Source: Arthrobacter sp. ISL-65
Lineage (GTDB): Bacteria; Actinomycetota; Actinomycetes; Actinomycetales; Micrococcaceae
DNA: 64,000 bases
Assembly (NCBI RefSeq): GCF_018613795.1
Contig: NZ_JAGGPN010000011.1
Coordinates: 1-64,000, forward strand
Direction: 5' to 3'
Below the pieces are notes generated by a model that did not search any database, had not been told where the DNA came from, and saw only the letters and a list, made by a program, of their open reading frames with translations. This document shows, piece after piece, positions 26,003 to 34,956 of this stretch (position 1 is the stretch's first letter; each line of letters opens with the position of its first letter). The position numbers and the translations under genes were made by a program.

Positions 26003-26533
26003 TCAGCGCTGGAAGACGCCGGTGAGCGTGGCCGAGCCCAGCAGGTGACGGGCGATTTCGGAGCCCAGCCTGGCAGGCTTCGCCCCGGCCCCGCCCGGCA
26101 ACTCCTCGACATCCAGCGCGTAGACGGTGACGATGTAACGGTGCCTGCCGTGCCCGGGCGGCGGGGCCGCCCCCAGATAGCCGCGGAAGCCGGCGTCGTT
26201 TTTCAGCTGCACCGCGCCCGGCGGGAGCTGCGGACCGCCCTCGGCCCCGGCGCCCTCCGCCAGCGACGTGACATCTGCCGGGATGTTGAGAACCGCCCAG
26301 TGCCAGAACGCGCCGGCACCCGGCGCATCCGGATCAAACACGGTCACGGCGTAGCTCCTGGCCCCGTCAGGCGCCCCGCTCCAGCTCAGCTGTGGGGACT
26401 CGTCGGCGCCGCCGGCATGCATCCTGCCGCTGCGCTGCGGCGGCGGCAGGGTCCCGCCATCCTCGAACGACCGGCTGGTGAGCCCGAACGTTGGGACGTC
26501 CGGCAGGTTGGAAAACGGGCCCGGCGATGTCAT
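26003..26533 (-). CDS. YbhB/YbcL-family (PEBP) protein
   Basis: A 176-residue phosphatidylethanolamine-binding-like (Raf kinase inhibitor-like) protein. Hallmarks are SPQLSWSGAPDGARSYAVTV near residue 46, FDPDAPGAGAFWHWAVLNIP near 66 and GYLGAAPPPGHGRHRY near 120, which form the anion-binding pocket. Its length is normal. It lies 9 bases after the PfkB kinase gene on the same strand, probably in one transcript. The bacterial role of this family is not established. Confidence 0.92.
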   Translation of the reverse strand: MTSPGPFSNLPDVPTFGLTSRSFEDGGTLPPPQRSGRMHAGGADESPQLSWSGAPDGARSYAVTVFDPDAPGAGAFWHWAVLNIPADVTSLAEGAGAEGGPQLPPGAVQLKNDAGFRGYLGAAPPPGHGRHRYIVTVYALDVEELPGGAGAKPARLGSEIARHLLGSATLTGVFQR

Positions 26534-26542
26534 GGCTGCCTC

Positions 26543-27514
26543 TCAGGTGGTGGGAACTTCGGTTTCCTCTGCTGCTGCTTCGAGGTGGTTGAGCTCCGCC
26601 CGGGTGGGTGGATTGGCGCCGGCACGGGACACGGTCACTGCGGCCGCGCGGGAGGCGTGGGCCAGGAGGGCGGTGAGCCCTTCGGCCGGGAGCGCCCGCA
26701 GGTCAGCCCGGTTCTGGGCGCCGTCCAGGCCGCGGTCCACCACCCCGGAAAGCAGCGCTGCCATGAAGGAATCCCCGGCGCCCACGGTGTCCGCCACCTC
26801 CACGCGGGGGGCGGCAAACTCGGCCTCGCCCGCGGCGGTGGTCCCCCACGGCCCGGCAGCGCCGCGCGTCACCACCACCACGGCCGGCCCTTCGGCCCCG
26901 CCAAGCTGTAGCCAGCGGCGTGCGGACTCCAGCGGGTCCACGCCGGGGTAGAGCCAGGTGAGGTCCTCGTCGGAGGCCTTGACGATGTCCGCGAGGGTCA
27001 CGAACTTTTCCGCCTGCCGGCGGGCGTAATCCGCGTCCGTGATGATGCTGGGGCGGCAGTTGGGGTCAAAACTGATGGTCGACGCCGGGTGGGCATGTTC
27101 GACGGCGGCCAGCACCTCCGCGGCTCCCGGCGCCAGCATGGTCGCGATGGAGCCGGTGTGCAGCAGCGTGGTCCCCTGCAGCATGAACGGCAGCCGTTCG
27201 GCCAGGCCGGGGAGCTCCCAGGCGAGGTCGAACGTGTAGGTGGCGCCGCCGTCGTCGTCCACCAGCGCGGTGGCAACGCTGGTGGGCAGCCCGTCCGGGG
27301 CCTGCGGGAGCATGACGGAACTCGCCCTCAGGTGGGCGGCCACCGACTCGCCGTAGGCGTCACGGCCGTACCGGCCGACGAACTGCACCGGGTGCCCCAG
27401 GCGGGCGAGCCCGACGGCGACGTTGAGCGGGCTGCCGCCCACATGGGCTTCGATTCCGGAGCTGCGCTGGACCACGTCAACGAGGCCCTCGCCGATAACA
27501 GTGAGCATGGTCAT
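26543..27514 (-). CDS. PfkB-family carbohydrate kinase (fructokinase-like)
   Basis: A 323-residue ribokinase-family sugar kinase. Signature 1 is near residue 26 (GGSPLNVAVGLARLGHPVQF), and signature 2, with the catalytic Asp in DTVGAGDSFMAALLSGVVD, is near residue 245. ISFDPNCRP near 155 is typical of fructokinases. The start MTML has two closely spaced ATGs (27514 and 27508) and no strong ribosome site. It is followed by the PEBP gene and then a decayed LacI piece, which may be the remnant of its former regulator. Confidence 0.88.
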   Translation of the reverse strand: MTMLTVIGEGLVDVVQRSSGIEAHVGGSPLNVAVGLARLGHPVQFVGRYGRDAYGESVAAHLRASSVMLPQAPDGLPTSVATALVDDDGGATYTFDLAWELPGLAERLPFMLQGTTLLHTGSIATMLAPGAAEVLAAVEHAHPASTISFDPNCRPSIITDADYARRQAEKFVTLADIVKASDEDLTWLYPGVDPLESARRWLQLGGAEGPAVVVVTRGAAGPWGTTAAGEAEFAAPRVEVADTVGAGDSFMAALLSGVVDRGLDGAQNRADLRALPAEGLTALLAHASRAAAVTVSRAGANPPTRAELNHLEAAAEETEVPTT

Positions 27515-27578
27515 ACTCTGCCAGAGAACGCCGCCGGGCGCCCGAGTCCTTCCATAGGAAGTTGTCCGAAGAAGGCTG

Positions 27579-28772
27579 CTACGCCTTCTTCCCGGGCAGG
27601 GCGAGCTTGAAGACCTTCGCCCACGAGGATCCAACCTGCTTCAGCAGCGGCCCGGTGGTGTACGGCAGGCCGTAGCGCCGGCAGATTTCCTGCACCTTCG
27701 GGGCCACTTCCCCGTACCGGTTGGACGGCAGGTCCGGGAACAGGTGGTGTTCGATCTGGTGGGACAGGTTTCCGGTCATGATGTGCATGAACTTGGAGCC
27801 GGAGATGTTGGCCGAGCCGATCATCTGCCGGACGTACCAGTCGCCGCGGGTTTCGCCCTCGACCATTTCCTCGGTGAAGGTGTCCGTCCCTTCCGGGAAG
27901 TGTCCGCAGAAGATCACGGCATGGGCCCACACGTTGCGGACGGCGTTGGCGGTGAGCGTCCCCATGAGCGCCTGCTTGCCGGAGCCGGTCAGCATGGCTA
28001 CGGCCGGGGTGGCGGCGTAGTCCTTGGTGAACTGCTTGAGGGCCTTGACGCCGAGGGCCTTGAGGTCGCGGGTCATGGCCTCCTTGCTCTTCCTGCCTTC
28101 CTTGTAGTCGACGAGCTCCAGGTCGTAGACCGCGATGCCCCATTCGAAAATCGGGGCCAGGATCGCGTTGTAGAGCGGGTTGCCCAGGGCACGGGGGGTC
28201 CAGGGCTGGTCCTCGTCCATGCGCAGCAGGTTGTATCCGACGTCGTTGTCCTTGCCCACCACGTTGGTCCAGCGGTGGTGCAGGTCGTTGTGGGTGTGCT
28301 GCCACGAACGCGCCGGGGTCACGAAGTCCCATTCCCACGTGGTGGAGTGGATGTCCGGATCGCGCATCCAGTCCCACTGGCCGTGGAGGATGTTATGGCC
28401 GATCTCCATGTTTTCCAGGATCTTGGCGAGGCTGAGCAGGCTGGTTCCCGTGACCCAGGCGGCCTTGTTCCGGCTGACCAGCAGCGCGGCGCGCCCCGCG
28501 ATCTCCAGCCCGCGCTGGATCTTGATCACCCGCCGGATGTAGGCGGCGTCGGAGGCTCCGCGCTTGGCGAGGATGTCATCCTTGATGGCGTCCAGTTCGC
28601 GGCCGAGCTCTGCCACCTGCTCGTCGGAAAGGTGCGCCGCGGCGGGCGGGCGCACGGTGGGCCGGCCGGTGGCGGCCAGTGCCCCCGGCCTCGGCTTCGG
28701 AACCGGCTTGTCCGTGGAGACGCTGTCGGTGGATTTCGTGCTCGCGGCTGTGCGATCGGATATTGCAGTCAT
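27579..28772 (-). CDS. Membrane fatty-acyl desaturase (DesA3/FADS type)
   Basis: A 397-residue integral membrane di-iron desaturase. The three His boxes are HNILHGQWD near residue 135, HTHNDLHH near 168 and HQIEHH near 352, as in delta-9 acyl-CoA desaturases. Hydrophobic segments flank the boxes. A ~65-residue Pro/Ala/Thr-rich cytosolic N-terminus precedes the domain. It begins 14 bases after the reductase gene on the same strand. The pair corresponds to the Rv3230c-DesA3 (Rv3229c) electron-transfer couple, so the likely function is unsaturation of stearoyl-type chains for membrane fluidity. Confidence 0.9.
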   Translation of the reverse strand: MTAISDRTAASTKSTDSVSTDKPVPKPRPGALAATGRPTVRPPAAAHLSDEQVAELGRELDAIKDDILAKRGASDAAYIRRVIKIQRGLEIAGRAALLVSRNKAAWVTGTSLLSLAKILENMEIGHNILHGQWDWMRDPDIHSTTWEWDFVTPARSWQHTHNDLHHRWTNVVGKDNDVGYNLLRMDEDQPWTPRALGNPLYNAILAPIFEWGIAVYDLELVDYKEGRKSKEAMTRDLKALGVKALKQFTKDYAATPAVAMLTGSGKQALMGTLTANAVRNVWAHAVIFCGHFPEGTDTFTEEMVEGETRGDWYVRQMIGSANISGSKFMHIMTGNLSHQIEHHLFPDLPSNRYGEVAPKVQEICRRYGLPYTTGPLLKQVGSSWAKVFKLALPGKKA

Positions 28773-28786
28773 TCTTGTGATGCTCC

Positions 28787-29905
28787 TCAGATCTCGAGGT
28801 TAACGGGTCCGGCAGCTGCCGAAACGCACGTCTGGATTAGTTGGCCCGGTTCACCGTGGACTTCGCCGGTGCGGAGGTCCCGGACCTGCCCTGCACGCAG
28901 GGGCAGCAGGCAGCTGTGGCAGATGCCCATGCGGCAGCCGCTGGGCATGAGGACGCCAGCGTCTTCGCCGACGTCGAGCAGGGGGGTGTCGCCGTCGGCC
29001 TCCACCTCACGGTCGGACGCCTCAAAGGTGACGAGTCCGCCGTCGTGCCCTTCGCCGCCGAGCAGGCTGGTGTTGAAGCGCTCGATGATGAGGTTGACGG
29101 GGTCGGCCGCGAACGGGCCGGTGGCCCCTTCTGCGCGGGCAGACTTGGAGTCCTTCGGATGGGCGGCAGCTTCGGCAGCCCACAGGGCTTCTGCGTCATC
29201 GAGGAACCCTTCCGGGCCGCAGGCGTAGGCAGCGCGGCGGCGCCAGTCGGGGCACAGGCTGTCCAGTCCGGCGGCCGAGCCGAAGTCCATCCGGCCATGC
29301 TCCCCGGTAAACCAGTGGGTGACGCGGAAGTTGGGGAACTGGTCCGCGAGCTCGGACAGTTCCTCACGGAAAATACTGTCCTCAGGCCTGCGGGCGGAAT
29401 GGATCAGGACCACATCGGCGTCGGGGCGGTGCGGCACCAGCGTGCGCACCATGGACATCACGGGGGTGATGCCGCTGCCCGCGGTGAGCATCAGGAGCGG
29501 CCGCGGATGTTCGGGGAGGACGAAGTCGCCCTGCGGGGGCGCCAGGAACAGGACGTCCCCGGGCCGGGTGTTGCGGACCAGGACGCCGGACACGGCACCC
29601 ATGTCGCTCACGGTGATGGCGGGATCCTCGCCCGCCGGGGCGCTTAGCGAATAGGAGCGCCAGTGCCGGACGCCGTCGAGCTCCACGCCGATCCGCGCCC
29701 ACTGGCCGGCTTTATGGGCCTTCCAGCCGCGGCCGGGCCGGAAATGGATGGTGGCCGAATCCGCCGTTTCGGGCACAACCTTGGTGACCACGCCACGCAG
29801 CTGCCGGGCGGAAAACACCGGGTCAAAGAGGGCGAGGATGTCCTCCGGCGCAAGGGGGGTGGTCAAAACAGACGCGGCGCGCGCCAATTTGCGGAGCCGG
29901 ATCAT
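28787..29905 (-). CDS. Ferredoxin-NADP reductase-like oxidoreductase with 2Fe-2S domain
   Basis: A 372-residue fusion. The FAD-binding domain is at about 35-160 (RSYSLSAPAGEDP is the FAD motif), the NAD domain at about 160-265 (LMLTAGSGITPVMSMVRTL and AYACGPEGFLDDAE), and the C-terminal plant-type 2Fe-2S domain holds Cys in GCRMGICHSCLL plus a later Cys in IQTCVSAA. It passes electrons from NAD(P)H to the desaturase encoded next, as Rv3230c does for DesA3. It is probably first in the two-gene transcript. Confidence 0.9.
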   Translation of the reverse strand: MIRLRKLARAASVLTTPLAPEDILALFDPVFSARQLRGVVTKVVPETADSATIHFRPGRGWKAHKAGQWARIGVELDGVRHWRSYSLSAPAGEDPAITVSDMGAVSGVLVRNTRPGDVLFLAPPQGDFVLPEHPRPLLMLTAGSGITPVMSMVRTLVPHRPDADVVLIHSARRPEDSIFREELSELADQFPNFRVTHWFTGEHGRMDFGSAAGLDSLCPDWRRRAAYACGPEGFLDDAEALWAAEAAAHPKDSKSARAEGATGPFAADPVNLIIERFNTSLLGGEGHDGGLVTFEASDREVEADGDTPLLDVGEDAGVLMPSGCRMGICHSCLLPLRAGQVRDLRTGEVHGEPGQLIQTCVSAAAGPVNLEI

Positions 29906-30115
29906 GCTATCCGCTTCCTGCCGGGCTCACCCATGTGTATCTCCTAGTGAAACCCATGATCGAAATATGCTGACTATCCCCCAACTACAAGAGTCCCCCA
30001 TGCCGGTGCCACTAGCAACCGGCGTCCGCATCGCGGGGCGCTGGACCACGCGGGACAGGCGTGGCGCGTTGCGGGCCATGTTCAATATTCCTCCGTTATA
30101 CGTCTGCCGGCTTTT

Positions 30116-30159
30116 GCGGTAAATGATAAGCATACTTACCGCCGGAGTGCACGCACTCC
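30116..30159. repeat. Two adjacent inverted repeats in a 302-base intergenic gap
   Basis: The gap 29906-30207 has no gene I can support. Within it, GCGGTAA (30116-30122) pairs with TTACCGC (30136-30142) across 13 bases, and GGAGTGC pairs with GCACTCC across AC (30144-30159). They lie 50-90 bases past the hydrolase stop and upstream of the desaturase operon. They could be a terminator for the former or an operator for the latter. Confidence 0.45.
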
Positions 30160-30207
30160 CTGAGCCCACGTCAATGCAACGAACGGACGTCGGCGTAGTT
30201 CCCGCCC

Positions 30208-31029
30208 CTAAAGCAGCAGCAGCTCCTGGACCAGCTCGCGGCACTTTCGGTACGACGGCGCCTTCGGGTCGATCAGCGCGAAGTGGTCGCCCGGGACCCT
30301 GACCACCTGGACCGGGGCTCCGGCTGCGCGGGCGGCCGTGGCGTAGGCCTCGGACTGGCTCACCGGCACGGTGTCGTCCTCAAGCCCGTGAACCGCATAA
30401 ACCGGGATGGTGAGCGGCACGGCGCTCATCGGATCGGCGTACTTGTGGCGCTTGGGGTACCTCTCGGCGGAGCCGCCCAGAAAATTGCTGACGGCACCGT
30501 TGCTGAGGTCGTGCCACTCCGCCTGCGCCAGATTGAGCAGCCCGGACTGGCTGACGACGCCGGTCAGGTGGACGGCCTCGCCGTTGAGGTTCCTGGCGAC
30601 CTGCCGGTCGGCGTCGGCCGCGCCGAGTCCCGCAAGCCGGTCCCGGCCGGCCGCCCAGACGGCCAGGTGCCCGCCGGCGGAGTGCCCCAGCGCCACCACG
30701 CGATTCAGGTCGAGGTCGTGCTCGCCGGCCACCTCACGGAGCTTGTCGATCCCGGCGAGGACATCCTCGAACGTCCGTGGCCACCCGCCGCCGTTGCCCG
30801 CCCGGCGGTACTCCAGGTTCCAGGCCACGATGCCGTGCGCCGCGAGGTCTTTGGCCAGCGGCTCGCCCAGTTCAGCGCCGTACTGCGAGCGCCAGTAGCC
30901 GCCGTGGATCACCACAACGATGCCGCGCGGCGATGGCGGCTTGCCGTTGCGTGACGCAGGTGTTTCCGGCAGGAAGAGCTCGCCCCACTGGCTGGGGTGG
31001 TCACCGTAGTGGTACTTCTGCCGCTTCAC
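30208..31029 (-). CDS. Alpha/beta hydrolase (kynurenine formamidase-like)
   Basis: A 273-residue serine hydrolase. The oxyanion-hole motif HGGYWRSQYG is near residue 40, the nucleophile elbow GHSAGGHLAVWAAGRD near 115, with Asp in GLEDDTVPVSQSEAYA near 222 and His in PGDHFALIDP near 247 completing the triad. HGGYW and GHSAGG are typical of arylformamidase/BD-FAE proteins, although the substrate here is open. The N-terminal QKYHYGDHPSQWGELFLP fits that family. It is probably monocistronic. Confidence 0.87.
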   Translation of the reverse strand: MKRQKYHYGDHPSQWGELFLPETPASRNGKPPSPRGIVVVIHGGYWRSQYGAELGEPLAKDLAAHGIVAWNLEYRRAGNGGGWPRTFEDVLAGIDKLREVAGEHDLDLNRVVALGHSAGGHLAVWAAGRDRLAGLGAADADRQVARNLNGEAVHLTGVVSQSGLLNLAQAEWHDLSNGAVSNFLGGSAERYPKRHKYADPMSAVPLTIPVYAVHGLEDDTVPVSQSEAYATAARAAGAPVQVVRVPGDHFALIDPKAPSYRKCRELVQELLLL

Positions 31030-31221
31030 TGCATCCTCCTAGGATCCTTCGAACGGGGCGCGGGCCCCTCTTTGCCGCCTCCCGCGCGCCCGGGGTCCGG
31101 GGTTGCAGGGCACGACGGCGCACAACAGCCATGCTCCGAGCCTACATGGACGCCGCTTCCGTGGGGCGGAAGGGGCTGCAGTGGCAAGGGTGTCACCGGC
31201 CCCGCTGTCGCACCGCCTTGA

Positions 31222-31227
31222 TAGTTT
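31222..31227 (+). promoter_or_regulatory. Probable -10 box of a leaderless transcript
   Basis: TAGTTT (TANNNT pattern) ends 6 bases before the ATG at 31234 and no Shine-Dalgarno is visible. A leaderless transcript of the RelA/SpoT-domain gene is likely; it is based on spacing only. Confidence 0.5.
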
Positions 31228-31233
31228 GGAACC

Positions 31234-32340
31234 ATGGCAAGCAACTGGGATCGCCTGGACGTCACTCAGCGCGACTCCGTGCAGGAAAACGTGGAACTCT
31301 ATGAGCGCGTCCGGCCTGCCCTGAAACTTGTCACCCGGGAAGTCCTGCAGATACTGCGGTCCATGCTCAAGGACACCGAGGTCACGCCGCTCTTCGTCAC
31401 CGGCCGGACCAAGTCGGTCGATTCCTTCCGCGAGAAGATCTCCCGCACCGAGGAGCCGCTGGAGCCCGGCGGCCCGAGGCTCCTGAAGTTCCCGGACCCG
31501 TTCCGCACCCTCAACGACATGGTGGGCGTGCGCGTCATCACCAAGCTGCCGGCGGAGAACGCACTGGTGGCCAACCTGATCAAGCGCCAGCGGCACCTCT
31601 TCGACTGCCGCGGCGACCGCGAAAAGGACATTGGTTCGATCGAGTCCGGAACCTACGGCTACTCCAGCCGGCACCTGATCCTGCGCACCATCCAAAACGA
31701 CGTCGTCAAGAACTACCAGCAGGTCTTCAACGCCGAAGCCCAGCCCAACGGCAGCTACTTCTTCGAATGCCAGATCCGCACCGTGTTCGCGCACGCGTGG
31801 AGCGAGATCGAGCACGACATCCGCTTCAAGGCCGAGGACCCCCGGGCCTGGACGCCGCACTTCGACCGCCAGTTCACCGCCACCGCCGCAATGCTGGAGA
31901 CAGTGGAGACCGCCTTCGCCGACCTGCATGAACGCTACGAGGAGGTCCGCAGCTACTGGGACGTAGACGGAGAGGGCGCGGCGCAGCTCACCCCCAACCG
32001 CATCCGCGACGTCTGGCGCACCCTGCTCCCCCACGTAGACCGTAAAGTAGATGACGACTGGGGATGGGCAGCCGAACTCCTGGCGGCCCACGGACTCAAG
32101 CAGACCGTCCAGCTTGCCGGACTGCTCAGCGCCAACCGGATCACCGAGGTCCGCAAGGCCCTGGACCACCGCTACTCCCCCGGCCCGGACCGCCTGCTGG
32201 ATGACCTCCTGCTGTGGCAGTACGGCACCAAACACATCGACCTCACCGCCGAGGCGCCCGACGCCGTCCCCCACCCGCGGCGCGACAGCCTCCTGCGGCG
32301 GCTGAAGCAGATCGAGCGCTACCGCCAGACCAAGAAATAG
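31234..32340 (+). CDS. RelA/SpoT-domain nucleotide pyrophosphokinase (small alarmone synthetase-like)
   Basis: A 368-residue protein. The synthetase domain is at about residues 50-235 with VTGRTKSVDSFREKISRTEE, DMVGVRVITK, GTYGYSSRHLIL and ECQIRTVFAHAWSEIEHDI, so the R/K, D-x-x-G-x-R and E-x-Q-x-R motifs are present. There is no HD hydrolase domain, TGS or ACT. A C-terminal ~125-residue helical region (PNRIRDVWRTLLPHVDRK to RRLKQIERYRQTKK) is unassigned. It may make (p)ppGpp or, as in toxSAS proteins, modify tRNA; no antitoxin gene is adjacent. It ends 6 bases before a SulP transporter, so co-transcription is likely. Confidence 0.85.
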   Translation: MASNWDRLDVTQRDSVQENVELYERVRPALKLVTREVLQILRSMLKDTEVTPLFVTGRTKSVDSFREKISRTEEPLEPGGPRLLKFPDPFRTLNDMVGVRVITKLPAENALVANLIKRQRHLFDCRGDREKDIGSIESGTYGYSSRHLILRTIQNDVVKNYQQVFNAEAQPNGSYFFECQIRTVFAHAWSEIEHDIRFKAEDPRAWTPHFDRQFTATAAMLETVETAFADLHERYEEVRSYWDVDGEGAAQLTPNRIRDVWRTLLPHVDRKVDDDWGWAAELLAAHGLKQTVQLAGLLSANRITEVRKALDHRYSPGPDRLLDDLLLWQYGTKHIDLTAEAPDAVPHPRRDSLLRRLKQIERYRQTKK

Positions 32341-32346
32341 AGTTCC

Positions 32347-33846
32347 ATGAAGCCCGAACAGCTCCAGTCCGTCCGGGCCACGCTCCGTTCCCCGCGGCGC
32401 CTCAAGACCGAGGCCCTCGCCGGACTGGTGGTGGCCCTCGCCCTCATTCCGGAAGCCATCGCATTCTCCGTGATCGCCGGAGTGGACCCCCGGATCGGGC
32501 TGTTCGCCTCCTTCACCATGGCGGTGACCATCTCCTTCATGGGCGGCCGGCCCGCCATGATCTCGGCCGCAACCGGCGCCGTCGCGCTGGTGATCGCGCC
32601 GCTGATGCGCAGCCACGGACTGGACCACCTGATCGCCGCGGTAATCCTCGCCGGGGTCTTCCAGATCCTGCTCGCAGTCCTGGGCGTCACACGACTCATG
32701 CGATTCATCCCGCGCTCAGTGATGGTGGGCTTCGTGAACGCGCTGGCCATCCTCGTGTTCATGGCCCAACTGCCGGAACTGATCGGGGTTCCCTGGCCCG
32801 TGTATCCGCTGGCCGCCGCGGGCCTGCTGATCGTCATCGGCTTCCGCCGGATTACGACGGCAGTGCCGTCGCCTTTGGTGGCCATCGTCCTCCTGACGGT
32901 CCTCGCCGTGGTCGCCGGGATCGACGTCCCCACCGTCCAGGACAAGGGCCAACTCCCGGAAAGCCTGCCCACGCTGTTCATCCCGCAGGTGCCTCTGACG
33001 TGGGAAACCTTCCAAACCATCGCGCCGTTCTCGCTGTCCATGGCGCTCGTGGGGCTGCTGGAATCCCTGATGACCGCCAAACTGGTGGACGACATCACCG
33101 ATACCCGCTCCAACAAGACCCGCGAATCCTGGGGCCAAGGCGTGGCCAACATCGTCACCGGGTTCCTGGGCGGCATGGGCGGCTGCGCGGTGATCGGGCA
33201 GACAATGATCAACGTCAAGGGCTCCGGCGCCCGGAGCCGGGTTTCCACATTCCTCGCCGGCGTCTTCCTGCTGGTGCTGGTGGTCACCCTGGGCGACATC
33301 GTGGGCCTCATCCCCATGGCGGCGCTGGTGGCGGTAATGATCTTCGTCTCGGCCATCACCTTCGACTGGCACTCGGTTGCGCCCGCAACGCTGAAGCGGA
33401 TGCCCAAGTCGGAGACCGCCGTCATGCTGATCACCGTGGGCACGGTGGTGGTCACTCACAACCTGGCGATCGGCGTCGGCGTCGGGGTGCTGGCGGCGAT
33501 GGCGATGTTCGCCCGCCGGGTGGCCCATTTCGCCACCGTGGAGCGGACGGAAGTGGAGCTCAACGGCCGGACGGTGGCCACCTACACGGTGGACGGCGAA
33601 CTGTTCTTCGCCTCTTCCAACGATCTCTACACGCAGTTCGACTACGCCCGCGACGCCGAGCCGGACATTCACGGCGTAGTGATCGACCTGCACGCCTCGC
33701 ACCTGTGGGATGCCTCCACCATCGCCGTGCTGGACGCGGTCACCGAGAAGTACCGCCGGCACGGCCGTGAGGTGGAACTGATCGGCCTTAACTCGGCCAG
33801 TATCCAGATGCGGGAACGACTCGCCGGAAAACTCAACACTGAATAG
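32347..33846 (+). CDS. SulP-family anion transporter with STAS domain
   Basis: A 499-residue SLC26/SulP transporter. The membrane domain covers about residues 20-390 (EALAGLVVALALIPEAIAFS and SVMVGFVNALAILVFMAQLP), and a C-terminal STAS domain follows from about residue 410 (GELFFASSNDLYTQFD, VIDLHASHLWDASTIAVLD). Bacterial members carry bicarbonate, sulfate or other anions; this one cannot be assigned. It begins 6 bases after the RelA/SpoT-domain gene, on the same strand, and lacks a strong ribosome site, which fits translational coupling. Confidence 0.9.
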   Translation: MKPEQLQSVRATLRSPRRLKTEALAGLVVALALIPEAIAFSVIAGVDPRIGLFASFTMAVTISFMGGRPAMISAATGAVALVIAPLMRSHGLDHLIAAVILAGVFQILLAVLGVTRLMRFIPRSVMVGFVNALAILVFMAQLPELIGVPWPVYPLAAAGLLIVIGFRRITTAVPSPLVAIVLLTVLAVVAGIDVPTVQDKGQLPESLPTLFIPQVPLTWETFQTIAPFSLSMALVGLLESLMTAKLVDDITDTRSNKTRESWGQGVANIVTGFLGGMGGCAVIGQTMINVKGSGARSRVSTFLAGVFLLVLVVTLGDIVGLIPMAALVAVMIFVSAITFDWHSVAPATLKRMPKSETAVMLITVGTVVVTHNLAIGVGVGVLAAMAMFARRVAHFATVERTEVELNGRTVATYTVDGELFFASSNDLYTQFDYARDAEPDIHGVVIDLHASHLWDASTIAVLDAVTEKYRRHGREVELIGLNSASIQMRERLAGKLNTE

Positions 33847-33965
33847 TGAGCATTATCACTTCACGCAGCCCTAAGCCCCTACCTGACGCGGATCAGCATG
33901 GCACGAAACGACACGGCCCCGTTACCTTAATGTGACATTGAGGAAGGCCTCCCGTACGGTGGAAA

Positions 33966-34190
33966 ACGTGCCTTTTTCACCGATGAGGCACTCCCGCGCT
34001 GATTGCCTAACTCTGCCGCAGCCCGAGGAACCAATCGAAAACCCATGTCCGGCAGAGACGGGGAAACCACTTTCGGCCTGCTTGAAGCGGGCCTTGGGGT
34101 GAAGCCGCGCAGTTCCTGACCACGCTCAGGACCGCGGCCGGGTGCCTCCCATCCGAATCCGACAGCTCACCTCGCAGGCATCGGGAGAGG
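33966..34190 (+). promoter_or_regulatory. c-di-AMP riboswitch (ydaO/yuaA type)
   Basis: The 350-base gap 33847-34197 holds a long structured leader just before an NlpC/P60 gene. Conserved ydaO-type segments are GATTGCCTAACTCTGCCGC near 34000, GGGGAAACCAC near 34060, TTGGGGTGAAGCCGCGC near 34094 and CCGAATCCGACAGCTCACCT (34153-34172) followed by CGCAGGC. The 3' end contains the ribosome site GGGAGAGG. In actinobacteria this riboswitch usually precedes cell-wall hydrolases and turns them off at high c-di-AMP. The bounds are approximate. Confidence 0.85.
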
Positions 34191-34197
34191 CTTCTTC

Positions 34198-34941
34198 ATG
34201 TCGTTCCGCTTTATTTCTGGCCGCCGTGCTGCGGCCATCCTTGCAGCATCCGGCCTGGCCTTCACCGGCAGCGTCGCGGCCAATGCCGCCAACGCTCCGG
34301 CCCAGCAGGCCCAGGCTCCCGCCGCCGCCCCCGCGACGGCTGGCCAGGCTCAGACTCCCCTCAGTGCCGCTTCCAGCGTTAAGATCGAGTTTGAACGCCC
34401 CGCCGTCAAGTCGGCCCCGGCTCCCGTGGTGGCGGCACCCGTCGTCGTCGAAAAGCCGGCCGTGAAGCCTGCGGTCAAGACGGCCACGGCACCTGCCGCC
34501 TCCGTCACTGCCGCCTCGGCTGCTGCGCCTGCCAAGGCTGCAGCCGCGCCGGCCGCGCCCGCACCGAAGGTCACCGTCAAGGCTGCGGCTCCCGCACCGA
34601 AGGCGCCCGTCAAGGCTGCTGCAGGCGTCAACGCCACCATGCTGGCGTCGGCCTACGCCCAGATCGGCATCACGCAGGACTGCACCGCCATGGTGGAGAA
34701 GGCCCTCGGCGCCGCCGGCATCCGCGTGGGTGACCTCGCGCCGATGCAGTTCCTGAGCCACGGCAGGGTCGTCTCCACGCCGCAGCCCGGTGACATGATT
34801 GTGCAGTCCGGCCACGTGGCCATCTACGCCGGCGGCGGCAAGGTGATCAGCGGCGGCATGAACGGCATCAACGCCACCCTGGCCCACCCGCTGTCCTGGC
34901 TCACGGCCACCGGTCCTGTCACGTTCGTGCGCGCGGCCTAA
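34198..34941 (+). CDS. Secreted NlpC/P60-like cell-wall protein under a c-di-AMP riboswitch
   Basis: A 247-residue exported protein. A signal peptide covers roughly residues 1-31 (LAASGLAFTGSVAANAANA), then a long Ala/Pro/Lys-rich linker (about 32-145) spans the cell wall. The C-terminal ~100-residue NlpC/P60-like domain has its Cys in TQDCTAMVEKAL and His in QSGHVAIYAGGGK, with GDMIV between them. Such domains cut D-Glu to meso-DAP peptide bonds; this one is short and shows only the Cys and His, so the third polar residue is uncertain. Placement behind a c-di-AMP riboswitch links it to osmotic or cell-wall control. Confidence 0.85.
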   Translation: MSFRFISGRRAAAILAASGLAFTGSVAANAANAPAQQAQAPAAAPATAGQAQTPLSAASSVKIEFERPAVKSAPAPVVAAPVVVEKPAVKPAVKTATAPAASVTAASAAAPAKAAAAPAAPAPKVTVKAAAPAPKAPVKAAAGVNATMLASAYAQIGITQDCTAMVEKALGAAGIRVGDLAPMQFLSHGRVVSTPQPGDMIVQSGHVAIYAGGGKVISGGMNGINATLAHPLSWLTATGPVTFVRAA

Positions 34942-34956
34942 CAGAGCTGAGAAACC

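Noticed and set aside
26003..26533. A kinase inhibitor in the eukaryotic sense
   Set aside because: The Raf-inhibitor name is inherited from animal PEBPs. Bacterial YbhB/YbcL proteins have no shown kinase target, so I give only the family name.
31039..32628. A 529-residue minus-strand frame over the RelA/SpoT-domain gene
   Set aside because: The plus strand carries conserved synthetase motifs. The minus frame shows no family features and crosses into the SulP gene.
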